From assembly GCA_030576275.1 (NCBI GenBank), contig JALIBN010000019.1, forward strand, positions 1 through 64,000: a stretch of DNA of 64,000 nucleotides, written 5' to 3'. Source of the DNA: Pseudomonadota bacterium. Its GTDB lineage: Bacteria > Pseudomonadota > Gammaproteobacteria > Nitrosococcales > Methylophagaceae. The number at the start of each line of letters is the position of its first letter. The stretch's first letter is position 1. The notes beneath the pieces were generated by a model, which worked only from the letters and a program-made list of their open reading frames with translations, searched no databases and was not told where the DNA came from. Shown here in pieces: positions 47,215 to 56,689 of the stretch. The position numbers and the translations under genes are program-made.

Positions 47215-48042
47215 ATGAAATCTGCAATATGTATTTTGATCTTAATTAACCTGCTTTTGCAGGTTAATTTTTTGGCGGCAGATATTTTTCGTCAACAAGA
47301 TGTTAATAGCCAGACACGTTTTGCTGATAAACCTTCTGCTAGTGACACCTTGGTTCAAGGTTCAGTAGCAACTTATCGACAGAAACATTACGTTGCTAAG
47401 GTTTATGATGGCGACACTATCATCCTGAAAAATGGCGAGCGAGTTCGATTATTAGGCATTAATACGCCTGAGATTGAAAGTCGTTTTCGGCAAGATGAGG
47501 CGGGTGGTCAAACGGCTAAAAAGTGGTTGCAAGAAAAACTAAGTTCTGGCGAAGTATATTTAGAGTTTGATAACCAAAAGCGCGATAAATATAAGCGACT
47601 TTTAGCACATTTGTTTTTACCAAATGGCGAACATTTGAACAAAGAAATCGTTAAAGCCGGTTTAGCAACACTCTGCATTATTCCGCCTAATTTAAGTTAT
47701 GTGAAAGAACTTAAAAAAGCCGAGTCTCAAGCACAACAACAAGGTTTGGGAATTTGGTCTATGTCGGCCTACCGACCTATAACAGTCAACCATTTACCTG
47801 AAAAGGTATCTGGTTGGCAGCGATTTTTAGCCACGCCAAAAGAGTTAACGAGTACTCGCAAGTATGTTCGTTTGATTTTAAATAACCACGTCGATATGCG
47901 AATTGCGAAAGAGCATTTAGCCTTGTTTCCTGATTTGAAAATGTATATAGGTAAGCGCTTAGAAATAAGAGGCTGGGCGGCAAAAAATAAAGACCATTAT
48001 TCGATACTAGTTCGCCATCCTAGTGCGATTATCCTGCTTTAG
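47215..48042 (+). CDS. Secreted thermonuclease-family (SNase) nuclease
   Basis: A 275-residue protein with a signal peptide (about residues 1-22, ending FLA) and a staphylococcal-nuclease domain: VYDGDTIILKNGERVRLLG, INTPEIESRF (acidic and arginine catalytic residues), KYKRLLAHLFLPNGEHLN and IVKAGLATL. A further 80-residue C-terminal domain follows, perhaps an OB-like fold. AGGGTG nine bases upstream supports the ATG at 47215; a longer frame from 47152 adds residues before the signal peptide. The end overlaps the convergent unknown gene by 14 bases. Confidence 0.88.
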   Translation: MKSAICILILINLLLQVNFLAADIFRQQDVNSQTRFADKPSASDTLVQGSVATYRQKHYVAKVYDGDTIILKNGERVRLLGINTPEIESRFRQDEAGGQTAKKWLQEKLSSGEVYLEFDNQKRDKYKRLLAHLFLPNGEHLNKEIVKAGLATLCIIPPNLSYVKELKKAESQAQQQGLGIWSMSAYRPITVNHLPEKVSGWQRFLATPKELTSTRKYVRLILNNHVDMRIAKEHLALFPDLKMYIGKRLEIRGWAAKNKDHYSILVRHPSAIILL

Positions 48043-48625
48043 GTTCGGTAGCCAATTTTTTACGAAAAGCTTCTAACCTATCGGGATAGGTAGCGGGATC
48101 ACCGTAGTTGATAAATTGGTAATAAAACCGATGTGGGGCGAGTACTTTTCTTGCATGTTTTATCGGGCAAAAGTAGAGTTCTGTTCGCGCTAAAATTTCT
48201 CGAATATAAGCAACTAGGCCATTGCCATAGGAGCAATATAGACAATGAAACTTCTCAAAAATATTGAGATATGCTAGATGTTGTTGATCAAATATGATGT
48301 AATCAGCGCGCCGCACCTTAGCGATTTTGTAAATTGGAAAACAGCTTAGCTGGTAAAAACTGATAGCAAGGTCAAAGAGGAACAATGGAATGATCATGCC
48401 ATAAATAATGGGCGCAGTAATAATGTTGAGGGGGCGTACACCAAATAGCCATGGGATAATCCCTGTTTTTAATTTACGATGTGCTTCTTTAATACTCTGC
48501 TCAAATTTAACTTTTTTACCTTTTAGATGGTAAAGCATAGTGTCTTCATGTTGATGAAGTTCTTGGCTTAAATCTTCTTCTAACAGCTTAATTTGGTCGA
48601 TTAACTCTTTGATACGATTATTCAT
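48029..48625 (-). CDS. Conserved membrane protein with CxxC and CPIKHA motifs, function unknown
   Basis: A 198-residue protein starting with a short coiled coil (ELIDQIKLLEEDLSQELHQH), then one or two membrane segments (PLNIITAPIIYGMIIPLFLF and the following stretch) and a Cys-containing domain with CLYCSYGNGLVAYIREI and TELYFCPIKHA. I recall similar widely conserved proteins with these exact Cys motifs, but none with a known function; a metal site is plausible. AGGAG five bases before the ATG at 48625 fixes the start. It is convergent with the nuclease, which it overlaps by 14 bases, and follows the broken cyclase gene. Confidence 0.78.
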   Translation of the reverse strand: MNNRIKELIDQIKLLEEDLSQELHQHEDTMLYHLKGKKVKFEQSIKEAHRKLKTGIIPWLFGVRPLNIITAPIIYGMIIPLFLFDLAISFYQLSCFPIYKIAKVRRADYIIFDQQHLAYLNIFEKFHCLYCSYGNGLVAYIREILARTELYFCPIKHARKVLAPHRFYYQFINYGDPATYPDRLEAFRKKLATEPKAG

Positions 48626-48670
48626 ACCTGCTCCTGAGAGACCCTTTTTAGGCCAATATTCCGTAAACAT

Positions 48671-49738
48671 TTAAATGGCGTAATGAACTTGGTTTCGCCC
48701 ATTTATCTTTGCATTATATACTGCTTTGTCGGCTTCTTTAATGAGTCGTTGGCTGGTGATAATCAGTTTAGTTTCATCTAAAACGGCGATCCCAATAGAC
48801 AGCGTGATATTTAGAGATTGTGATAGCGAAATTATGAAGTCATTAGAGGCAATGGTTTTACGGATTCGTTCAGCAATTTCATAAGCAGTTTTCAGTGGGG
48901 TATTAGTCAGTAATATTACAAATTCTTCACCACCATAACAAGCAAGAATGTCGCTGGAACGCATGATGTCATTAAATATTTTGGTAGCTTGTTTTAATAC
49001 ATTATCCCCAGCTTGGTGGCCGTACTGATCATTGACTGACTTAAAATGATCAAGATCGATAAATAAATATGCGAGTGGGGCGTTATTACGCTATGCTAAA
49101 GAGGTTTCTTCTATAATACGTTGATCAAAAAAACGACGATTATTGACGGCTGTGAGTGGGTCACGTAAGCCTAGTTGTTTAATACTTTCTTGTAGACGTG
49201 GATTTTCAAGGCAAGCTGAAATAACGGCGGTTAAATGTTGCAGAAATTGCGTGCCTATTCCCGCCTGAAATCTATCTACTTGGCGGCTACCTAAGTTTAA
49301 ACTTCCGATTATTTTATGTTGGCGAATTAGTGGCAGTATGGCGACTGATCGAAGTGTACTATTATTAGAAGATAATGCTTGGTGCTGTTGGGTAATAAAT
49401 TCAAATAAACGGGGGCGATACTGAACCTTGTAATCTTGATGGAGCGATTGTGCGCTATCGGCGAATAATAATCGGCCTTGCCTGGAGCTAGGTATGCTGT
49501 GAGAGTCTAATAGGCGTTGACATTCATATTCTGGATCAAGCAATATGAGTGATACTTCAGTGAGCTGAAATTAGACTTGATGAATGTCTAATAGAATCGT
49601 AAGTAGATCAAATAATCCCGAACTATTTAATAAATTTAGTTCATATTCTTGGAAATGAATCTGCTTCTGATCGTTATGACTTGCAATAGTAAGTAATGCA
49701 TCCAGCTTATTTTGTAACAGTTCAGCTCTTGATGACAT
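48671..49738 (-). pseudogene. GAF-like/GGDEF diguanylate cyclase interrupted by two in-frame stops
   Basis: One continuous frame encodes a DUF484/GAF-like N-terminal part (LLNSSGLFDLLTILLD, RSVAILPLIRQHKIIGSLNL) and a C-terminal GGDEF domain with LFIDLDHFKSVND, the RSSD inhibitory site five residues before GGEEF, and SIGIAVLDE. It is broken by TAA at 49571-49573 and TAG at 49091-49093 without any frameshift; either stop becomes a Gln codon by one T-to-C change. The active-site motif is intact, suggesting recent loss. AAGG eight bases upstream favours the ATG at 49738; a start at 49813 inside comF is possible. Read-through is an alternative to inactivation. Confidence 0.82.
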
Positions 49739-49779
49739 GGAAGTGCCTTGCGAAAGGGGTGATATGTCGTGAAGGTTGA

Positions 49780-50496
49780 CTAATAATGTCTTATTGCGCG
49801 GGCTATTGTCCATATTTCTATAGTGATTGCGCCAGCTTTGCGTAGTTGTTTGACTGCTGCATTGGCGGTATGGCCAGTGGTCAATACATCATCAATGATC
49901 GCAATATGTGCAGGTACTTTAGTTTGAATGAATTTAAAGACGTGCTGAATATTCTGTTTGCGCGCTATGAAGGGTATGGATGCTTGTGATTTAGTGTCGA
50001 TAGTTCTTATTAAATAACGATTACTGGTCGGAATGGCTAATTTTATTGATAAGGCTTTAGCTAATTCGAACGATTGATTATAACCTCGCTGACGTAGTCG
50101 ATTAGGATGTAATGGAATAGGTATAAGTAGTTCGGGCAGTCGCCTATTGCATAATTTATCAGTCATTAATTGAGCAAAAAACTGGCTAAGGAAAAGTTTG
50201 TCGTGATATTTAAGATCGGCAACTAAACGATCAATAGGATCGAGGTAAGGAAATAAACTGAAGCTTAAATCCTGTTCTGGTGGCTGATTAAGGCAATTAC
50301 CACATAAATAAGCATTGCTTATTGGCAAGGCGCAACGGGGACAAGCATCACCTAATTGCGGTAAGTTTTGCAGGCAGGCCTTACATATTGCTTGATGTTG
50401 ACTCATCGTGCCACAAAGCCTGCACGGTATTGGCATCAGATTGCTGTATAATTGCCAAATTCGATGTGGCAATATAGATAAAAATTCCCTTGCCAT
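49780..50496 (-). CDS. comF: ComF family phosphoribosyltransferase-like protein
   Basis: ComF proteins are needed for DNA uptake in naturally competent bacteria. The N-terminal zinc finger has CRLCG, CKAC, CPRC and CGNC pairs, and the C-terminal phosphoribosyltransferase-type domain has PIPLHPNRLRQRGYNQSFEL and the PRPP loop IAIIDDVLTTGHTANAAVK. The length is about 238 residues. The ATG at 50496 is preceded directly by a TTG that has slightly better Shine-Dalgarno spacing. It is divergent from bioB, a conserved arrangement in gammaproteobacteria. Confidence 0.93.
   Translation of the reverse strand: MAREFLSILPHRIWQLYSNLMPIPCRLCGTMSQHQAICKACLQNLPQLGDACPRCALPISNAYLCGNCLNQPPEQDLSFSLFPYLDPIDRLVADLKYHDKLFLSQFFAQLMTDKLCNRRLPELLIPIPLHPNRLRQRGYNQSFELAKALSIKLAIPTSNRYLIRTIDTKSQASIPFIARKQNIQHVFKFIQTKVPAHIAIIDDVLTTGHTANAAVKQLRKAGAITIEIWTIARAIRHY
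50451..50473. promoter_or_regulatory. TATAAT element with inverted repeat upstream of bioB
   Basis: ATTGCC (50451-50456) and GGCAAT (50468-50473) form an inverted repeat with an 11-base spacer, overlapping a TATAAT at 50447-50452, about 80 bases before bioB and inside comF. It does not match the enterobacterial BirA operator (TTGTAAACC type). Confidence 0.25.
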
Positions 50497-50533
50497 CAAG
50501 ACTTAATCCTTTTAAATCTAATGAAGTAATATT

Positions 50534-51544
50534 ATGCCTGAAAATAGCTTAAATACTGATCAATCATTACGCCATAACTGGCACGCTGAAGAAGTCGAAG
50601 CACTTTATGATTTACCCTTTGCTGATCTTATGTATCAGGCTCAAACGGTTCACCGTGAACATTTTGATCCTAACTCGGTACAAGTTAGCACCTTATTAAG
50701 TATCAAAACAGGTGGTTGTGCCGAAGATTGTGGTTATTGTCCACAAAGTGCACATCATGAATCAGCAGTTAAGGCTGAACCTTTAATGCCACTAGATAAA
50801 GTGTTAGAAAGTGCAGCGGCAGCCAAAGCAACCGGCGCCAGCCGCTTTTGTATGGGAGCCGCATGGCGTAATTTGAAAGACCGTGATCTTGAACGTGTTG
50901 CTAACATGGTGAGTGGTGTCAAAGATTTAGGCTTGGAAACATGCGTTACATTAGGCATGTTAGAAGAACATCAAGCTGTACGTCTTAAAGAAGCAGGATT
51001 AGATTATTACAATCATAATCTTGATACCTCACCAGAATTTTATGGTGACATTATCAGCACGCGTACTTACCAAGATCGTTTAGATACCCTAAATTATGTG
51101 CGTAATGCCAATATTCACGTGTGTAGTGGTGGTATTGTTGGTCTAGGCGAAAGTCGACGTGACCGTGCTGGTTTATTAATCAGCCTTGCTAATTTACCAA
51201 GCCACCCAGAAAGTGTACCTATAAATTTATTGGTTAAAGTGGAAGGTACGCCATTAGCAAATCACGATGATATCGATCAGCTAGAGTTTGTTCGTACTAT
51301 CGCGGTTGCACGATTGATGATGCCTAAATCATATGTTCGTTTATCTGCTGGTCGTGAAAGTATGAGCGATGAATTACAAGCGATGTGTTTCCTTGCTGGA
51401 GCTAACTCGATCTTTTATGGTGATAAATTATTGACCACGGATAACCCTGATACCAATCATGATCAACAATTGTTTAATCGTTTGGGTATTACGACCTTGA
51501 TAGGACAGCATAGTGCTCCTGCTCAGGATGCGTGTAGCCATTAA
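50534..51544 (+). CDS. bioB: Biotin synthase
   Basis: The radical-SAM enzyme that inserts sulfur into dethiobiotin. The [4Fe-4S] motif is Cys62-AED-Cys66-GY-Cys69 within [18 protein letters not shown], and the conserved [16 protein letters not shown] and [20 protein letters not shown] are present, with the arginine and cysteine ligands of the [2Fe-2S] cluster. It has 336 residues. It heads bioB-F-H-C-D, which lacks only bioA; bioA is expected elsewhere, as in Pseudomonas. Confidence 0.98.
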   Translation: MPENSLNTDQSLRHNWHAEEVEALYDLPFADLMYQAQTVHREHFDPNSVQVSTLLSIKTGGCAEDCGYCPQSAHHESAVKAEPLMPLDKVLESAAAAKATGASRFCMGAAWRNLKDRDLERVANMVSGVKDLGLETCVTLGMLEEHQAVRLKEAGLDYYNHNLDTSPEFYGDIISTRTYQDRLDTLNYVRNANIHVCSGGIVGLGESRRDRAGLLISLANLPSHPESVPINLLVKVEGTPLANHDDIDQLEFVRTIAVARLMMPKSYVRLSAGRESMSDELQAMCFLAGANSIFYGDKLLTTDNPDTNHDQQLFNRLGITTLIGQHSAPAQDACSH

Positions 51545-51557
51545 AGGTTGTTACTAA

Positions 51558-52736
51558 ATGGCAAGCCTGCCTTGGTCTAAGCAATTAGCGGATAATTTGC
51601 ATCAACGTAAGTTAGCGGGCAGATACCGTCAGCAACGTACACGTGAGGGTGAGCAAGGTATAGAGGTGGTCATTGATGATAAAAAACTGCTGTCCTTTTG
51701 CAGTAATGATTACCTTGGCCTTGCTAATCACCCCGCTTTAAAAAAAGCGTTTATCGCTGCCGTTGAGCAAGATGGTGTTGGTTCGGGGGCAGCGCATTTG
51801 CTCACTGGCCACAGCCGCTACCATGCTGAACTTGAACTTGCGCTTGCTGATTTCACTGGTCAACAACGTGTCTTGTTATTTTCATCTGGTTATCAAGCTA
51901 ATTTAGGTCTGATTGATGGTTTGATGAATCGTGGTGATGTCATCATTCAAGATAAACTTAATCATGCTTCATTATTAGATGGCGGACGATTATCTGCTGC
52001 CGATCAGCTACGATATCGGCATGCTGATATGGCGGCGTTGGCAAAGCGATTACAGCAATCTGAACCAGCGAATAATCGTCTTATTATCAGTGATGGTGTA
52101 TTTAGTATGGATGGCGATATCGCGCCATTACCCGAACTGATGTCTTTAGCTCAGCAACATAATACTGCTGTGATGATTGATGATGCTCATGGCTTTGGCG
52201 TATTGGGTGAAACGGGCCGAGGTACTGTTCAACATTGGCAAATATCGCCTGAAGATATGCCAATAGAAATGGGTACATTTGGCAAAGCCTTTGGCACATC
52301 AGGTGCCTTTATTGCCGCCGATGAAGTGGTGATTGAAAGCTTGATTCAACAGGCTCGAACCTATGTTTATACCACTGCCCAACCTGCCGCAATTGCCGCA
52401 GCAACAATAGTTAGTTTGCAATTAGTACAAGATGAAAACTGGCGCAGAGACAAATTACAGGCATTGATTGCTCAGTTTAGAAAGGGCGCACAAGCATTGG
52501 GTTTGGATTTAATGCCATCAATGACGGCTATCCAGCCGGTGATTATTGGTGATGAAAAGCAAGCGATAAAAATAGGTCAGGCATTAGAAACCAAAGGCTT
52601 ATTAGTTGGCGTTATTAGACCGCCGACCGTACCAGAGGGCTCAGCGCGTTTACGCATTACTTTGTCAGCTAATCATAGTGAACAACACGTGAAGCAATTG
52701 CTCGATGCCTTGGAAGAAATATGCACATTAAAGTAA
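51558..52736 (+). CDS. bioF: 8-amino-7-oxononanoate synthase
   Basis: A PLP enzyme that condenses pimeloyl-ACP with alanine. The 392-residue sequence has LLSFCSNDYLGLANHPALKK, GVGSGAAHLLTGHS, VFSMDGDIAPLPEL, MIDDAHGFGVLGETGRGT and the PLP-lysine loop MGTFGKAFGTSGAF. It follows bioB by 13 bases and overlaps bioH by 16. Confidence 0.97.
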   Translation: MASLPWSKQLADNLHQRKLAGRYRQQRTREGEQGIEVVIDDKKLLSFCSNDYLGLANHPALKKAFIAAVEQDGVGSGAAHLLTGHSRYHAELELALADFTGQQRVLLFSSGYQANLGLIDGLMNRGDVIIQDKLNHASLLDGGRLSAADQLRYRHADMAALAKRLQQSEPANNRLIISDGVFSMDGDIAPLPELMSLAQQHNTAVMIDDAHGFGVLGETGRGTVQHWQISPEDMPIEMGTFGKAFGTSGAFIAADEVVIESLIQQARTYVYTTAQPAAIAAATIVSLQLVQDENWRRDKLQALIAQFRKGAQALGLDLMPSMTAIQPVIIGDEKQAIKIGQALETKGLLVGVIRPPTVPEGSARLRITLSANHSEQHVKQLLDALEEICTLK

Positions 52737-53482
52737 TCGGACAGGGGCCCGACTTAGTCATGCTACATGGCTGGAGTATGCACAGTGCTGTTTGGCATGA
52801 TATGACTGAAGCCTTAGCAAAAACATTCACCTTACATTTAGTTGATTTACCAGGACATGGACAAAGTGAATGGGATGAAAATGCTTTAGATCTTGCCGTG
52901 CTACTAGCCAATCTTGCTAGCGAATTACCTAAATCAGCTTACTGGTTAGGTTGGTCTTTAGGCGGGTTAATAAGCACTGCCTTTGCTGACCAATTTCCTG
53001 AACGAGTTAAAAAATTAATATTAGTAGCGGCAACACCTTGTTTTGTCGAAAAAGACGATTGGTCTTGTGCTATGGACCCAGCTATTTTCGAAGCGTTTGC
53101 TGAGAATTTAAAGCATGATCAAGCTGATACATTACAACGGTTTTTGTTACTGCAAGCACGAGGATCTGTGCATAGTCGTGACACGATTCGACAATTAGCT
53201 GATCAATTAGCTATCGAAAAACCACCAGTAGCAGAAGCATTGTTAGCTGGACTTAATTTGCTGATAGCTACCGATTTACGTGCACAATTAGCGATGCTTG
53301 ATTGTCCAATAATGATGATTTTAGGTGATCGTGACACGTTAATTCCCGACACCATGCTAGACGTAGTAAAACAAATGACCAGCAATGTGCAAACCACCTT
53401 ATTAAAAGGTGCGGGCCATGCGCCCTTTATTTCTCAGCCCAAAGAATGCCAGCAGGCGATAGAACTGTTTATCAATGAATAA
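52721..53482 (+). CDS. bioH: Pimeloyl-ACP methyl ester carboxylesterase
   Basis: An alpha/beta hydrolase that removes the methyl group from pimeloyl-ACP methyl ester, ending pimelate assembly. The catalytic triad is visible: Ser in the elbow LGWSLGGL, Asp in GDRDTLIPD and His in GAGHAPFIS, and the family start VMLHGWSMHSAVW is conserved. It has 253 residues (E. coli 256). It overlaps bioF by 16 bases and bioC by 8, indicating coupled translation. Confidence 0.95.
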   Translation: MHIKVIGQGPDLVMLHGWSMHSAVWHDMTEALAKTFTLHLVDLPGHGQSEWDENALDLAVLLANLASELPKSAYWLGWSLGGLISTAFADQFPERVKKLILVAATPCFVEKDDWSCAMDPAIFEAFAENLKHDQADTLQRFLLLQARGSVHSRDTIRQLADQLAIEKPPVAEALLAGLNLLIATDLRAQLAMLDCPIMMILGDRDTLIPDTMLDVVKQMTSNVQTTLLKGAGHAPFISQPKECQQAIELFINE

Positions 53483-54371
53483 TGAACTTCCTAAAAAACA
53501 TCTTGTTGCTCGATCATTTGGTAATGCCGCCGCACATTATGATGATGTTGCCGTCTTACAACGTCAGACAGGCGATGAATTATTAGACCGTCTATCATTA
53601 GTCACGTTACAACCTAAACGAGTATTAGACTTGGGTGTAGGTACTGGCAGAAACTTAACGTTATTAGCTAAACGTTATCCCAATGCTCAACTGTTAGCAT
53701 TGGATATTGCACCGGCCATGTTGCAACAAGCTCGGCAACGTTATCAGAAAGTATCAGGTATCAAACGTTGGTTACCTTATTCCAATATGCCTTTTTACTT
53801 GGCAGGCGATGCGGAGAAGTTACCCCTAGCAGATAACAGCGTTGATTTGGTTTTCGCTAATTTAGCTTTGCAGTGGTGTGACCCTAGAATGAGCTTTGCT
53901 GAAATTCAACGTGTTTTACGACCTGATGGCTTATTAATGTTTACTACCTTGGGCCCCGATACCTTGCGTGAATTACGCCAAGCATGGGCTGAGGTTGATG
54001 ATTATCCGCACGTAAATATGTTTTATGACATGCATGATGTTGGAGAAGCGATGATGGCGGCGGGACTTGCCGAGCCTGTATTGGATACAGATCGCTACAC
54101 TTTAACCTATGACTCAGCTATGGCATTGATGAAAGATTTAAAAGTGTTAGGAGCCCGTAATGTAAATTCCGGTCGCCGTCGAGGTTTAACTGGTAAAAAT
54201 ACGATTAAGCAGGTTGGCGATGCTTATGAACCGTTTCGTCGCGATGGCGTTTTACCAGCGACCTATGAAGTGGTCTATGGTCACGCTTGGGGTGGACAAC
54301 TTAAGCAACAAAAAATAGATGGCGAGGTACGTATACCCGTTAACCAAATACTACATAGGAAGTCAGTATGA
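53475..54371 (+). CDS. bioC: Malonyl-ACP O-methyltransferase
   Basis: Methylates malonyl-ACP to start biotin's pimelate chain; BioH later removes that methyl. The SAM-binding motif RVLDLGVGTGRNLTLLA and the post-motifs ANLALQWCDPRMSFAEIQRV and RPDGLLMFTTLGPDTLRELR identify it. At 298 residues it is longer than E. coli BioC (251), closer to the length in Pseudomonas-like bacteria. It overlaps bioH by eight bases and bioD by four. Confidence 0.95.
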   Translation: MNNELPKKHLVARSFGNAAAHYDDVAVLQRQTGDELLDRLSLVTLQPKRVLDLGVGTGRNLTLLAKRYPNAQLLALDIAPAMLQQARQRYQKVSGIKRWLPYSNMPFYLAGDAEKLPLADNSVDLVFANLALQWCDPRMSFAEIQRVLRPDGLLMFTTLGPDTLRELRQAWAEVDDYPHVNMFYDMHDVGEAMMAAGLAEPVLDTDRYTLTYDSAMALMKDLKVLGARNVNSGRRRGLTGKNTIKQVGDAYEPFRRDGVLPATYEVVYGHAWGGQLKQQKIDGEVRIPVNQILHRKSV

Positions 54372-55024
54372 ATAGTGTGTTTGTAACGGGAACCGATACC
54401 GATGTTGGCAAAACACGGATCAGTGTGGCAATCATTGAATTATTGCAACGGCAAGGAAAACGCGTTGCGGCAATGAAACCGATCGCTAGCGGTTGTGAAT
54501 TGACAATTGACGGTTTGCGAAATGATGATGCGGTGCAATTAAGTCAGCAAGCCAATGTTGATTTACCTTATCAGTTGATAAATCCTTACGCCTTTGAACC
54601 TGCTATTGCCCCCCATATTGCTGCTGGGCAAGTGAATGCTACTATTGAAGTGGCTGTGATTAAACAGAATTTTGACCTAATACAGCAGCAAAGCGATGCC
54701 GTCGTGGTGGAAGGCGCGGGTGGTTGGTTAGTACCGATCAATCAAACACAAACAATGGCTGATCTAGCGATAAGCTTAGATTTACCGGTTATTTTAGTGG
54801 TCGATATACGTTTAGGCTGTATTAATCATGCCTTGTTAACGGTTACTGCAATAGAGTCGACAGGCTTAAAGTTACAAGGCTGGATAGCTAATAATTTTGG
54901 ACAAAATCCGCAATCTATCGATATTGTCGAGACATTAACGCAACGTATTTGGGCGCCCTGTTTAGGTTATGTGCCGAGGCTTGAAGACAATGAATCAGCT
55001 GCGGACTATTTGGTTTTAAACTAG
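54368..55024 (+). CDS. bioD: ATP-dependent dethiobiotin synthetase
   Basis: Closes the ureido ring of biotin using CO2 and ATP. The P-loop is VTGTDTDVGKTRISVAI at the N-terminus, followed by MKPIASGCE, NPYAFEPAIAPHIAA and the conserved VEGAGGWLVPI. It has 218 residues. It is the last gene of the bio operon, and a strong terminator shared with the convergent zwf follows. Confidence 0.97.
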   Translation: MNSVFVTGTDTDVGKTRISVAIIELLQRQGKRVAAMKPIASGCELTIDGLRNDDAVQLSQQANVDLPYQLINPYAFEPAIAPHIAAGQVNATIEVAVIKQNFDLIQQQSDAVVVEGAGGWLVPINQTQTMADLAISLDLPVILVVDIRLGCINHALLTVTAIESTGLKLQGWIANNFGQNPQSIDIVETLTQRIWAPCLGYVPRLEDNESAADYLVLN

Positions 55025-55082
55025 CTCTTTAAACTTTGTTCTGTCACAAGCCTGTAATTATCATTGAATGAGTTCTAGGCAT

Positions 55083-55123
55083 AAAAAAGCCGGAATAACA
55101 TGACTGCTACTCCGGCTTTTTTT
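55083..55123. terminator. Bidirectional rho-independent terminator
   Basis: AAAAAAGCCGGA pairs with TCCGGCTTTTTT around a 16-base loop, with A- and T-tracts outside the stem. It separates the convergent bioD and zwf genes and can terminate both. Confidence 0.92.
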
Positions 55124-55141
55124 ACCAAGTATTATGTTGGT

Positions 55142-56611
55142 TTAAACGTTATTACGCCATTGATGACATGGATCGTCGAAGATCTGACTTACTTGTTCTG
55201 GTCCCCATGTGCCCGCTTCATATTTATGAACAAAATCTTGCTCTTTAGTCCATTTTTCAATGATTGGATCAACGGCTTTCCACGCTAGATCTACTTCATC
55301 TGAACGTAAAAACAATGACCGTTCGCCTAAGATAGCATTAAGAATCATCGCTTCATAAGCATCTAATTTATGTTTTTCATCTTCATTTTCAACGGTTTCT
55401 AGACCGACGGTGTGAGCACTTATTTCTAAACCAGGTTTTTTGGCTTGTAATTCAATACGTAAGGTATTGTCTGGTTGTAAGCCCATGGTGATCCAGTTGG
55501 CATGACTCGTACCAATTTCAGTATCTTTGAATAGCTCTTGAGGCGGCTTTTTGAAACGAATAGCAATCATCGCTTTTGATTCGGGCATACATTTACCGGT
55601 GCGCAGGTAAAATGGCACATCGCGCCAGCGCCAGTTATCTATGTAAAGCTTCATCGCGGCGTACGTTTCAGTCACACTATTGTCTGGTGCATCATCTTCT
55701 TCAAGGTAGCCTTTAATTTTCTCGCCATTCACTACACCGGCAGAATATTGGCCACGGAAAGCATGACTATCAACCATGTCTTCTGTAATAGGGCGTAGCG
55801 CTTTTAATACTTTAACTTTTTCATCGCGCAATGACTCATCATTTAAATCTGCAGGCGGTTCCATTGCAATTAAGGTCATTACTTGTAATAAATGACTTTG
55901 AATCATGTCGCGCATCGCACCTGAACCGTCATAATAACCTGCACGGCCACCAACACCTTGTTGCTCAGCATGGGTGATTTGCACGTGATCAATGTAGTTA
56001 CGATTCCATAATGGTTCTAGCAATAAATTGGCGAAACGGAATACAAAGATATTTTGAACGGTGCTCTTACCAAGGTAGTGATCAATACGATAAGTTTGTT
56101 TTTCAGTAAAGTTTTTACGTAACACACCTTCAAGTTTAGCGGCACTTTTTTGGTCATAGCCAAATGGTTTTTCAACGACTAGATGACGCCAGCCTTTATC
56201 TTCTTTATTTAAACCGACGGCTGCCAGTTGATCGCCCACTACGCCAAATAATGATGGGCTGATAGATAAGTAGAATACGATATTTGATGAGAAATCCTGA
56301 GCAGGATCGTTTAATATTTTTTGCAGATCTTGGTATGACGCGGCATCATTAATATCATTTTGGAAGTAACTTATTTTAGAAAGAAAATTGTCTAAAGCAT
56401 CAGCTTTAACACCATCACGCGCTTTTAATGAAACATATTCACTTACTAGTGATTTCCATTCATCCTGTGCCATCTCTTGACGACCCATGCAGATTATTTT
56501 GGTATCAGCCGTTAAGCGATTTTCAATGTTTAAATGATAGAGTGCTGGTAGCAGTTTTTTCTTTGATAGATCGCCTGTGGCGCCAAAAATAATGATTGTG
56601 CAAGGTTTCAT
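55142..56611 (-). CDS. zwf: Glucose-6-phosphate 1-dehydrogenase
   Basis: Oxidises glucose 6-phosphate to the lactone, entering the oxidative pentose phosphate or Entner-Doudoroff route. The dinucleotide loop is [20 protein letters not shown] at the N-terminus, and the active-site motif [19 protein letters not shown] is intact, as is [13 protein letters not shown] six bases upstream fixes the ATG at 56611, giving 489 residues (E. coli 491); a longer frame to 56725 would add 38 unrelated residues. It stands alone, with no pgl, edd or gnd gene adjacent, and is divergent from glgA. Confidence 0.96.
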   Translation of the reverse strand: MKPCTIIIFGATGDLSKKKLLPALYHLNIENRLTADTKIICMGRQEMAQDEWKSLVSEYVSLKARDGVKADALDNFLSKISYFQNDINDAASYQDLQKILNDPAQDFSSNIVFYLSISPSLFGVVGDQLAAVGLNKEDKGWRHLVVEKPFGYDQKSAAKLEGVLRKNFTEKQTYRIDHYLGKSTVQNIFVFRFANLLLEPLWNRNYIDHVQITHAEQQGVGGRAGYYDGSGAMRDMIQSHLLQVMTLIAMEPPADLNDESLRDEKVKVLKALRPITEDMVDSHAFRGQYSAGVVNGEKIKGYLEEDDAPDNSVTETYAAMKLYIDNWRWRDVPFYLRTGKCMPESKAMIAIRFKKPPQELFKDTEIGTSHANWITMGLQPDNTLRIELQAKKPGLEISAHTVGLETVENEDEKHKLDAYEAMILNAILGERSLFLRSDEVDLAWKAVDPIIEKWTKEQDFVHKYEAGTWGPEQVSQIFDDPCHQWRNNV

Positions 56612-56689
56612 GTAATCTCCCGTTGCGGGCTGTGCATATGCCCAAGACCGTATATAATCGGATAATTGTACAATTTTTAGGAGCACGGT

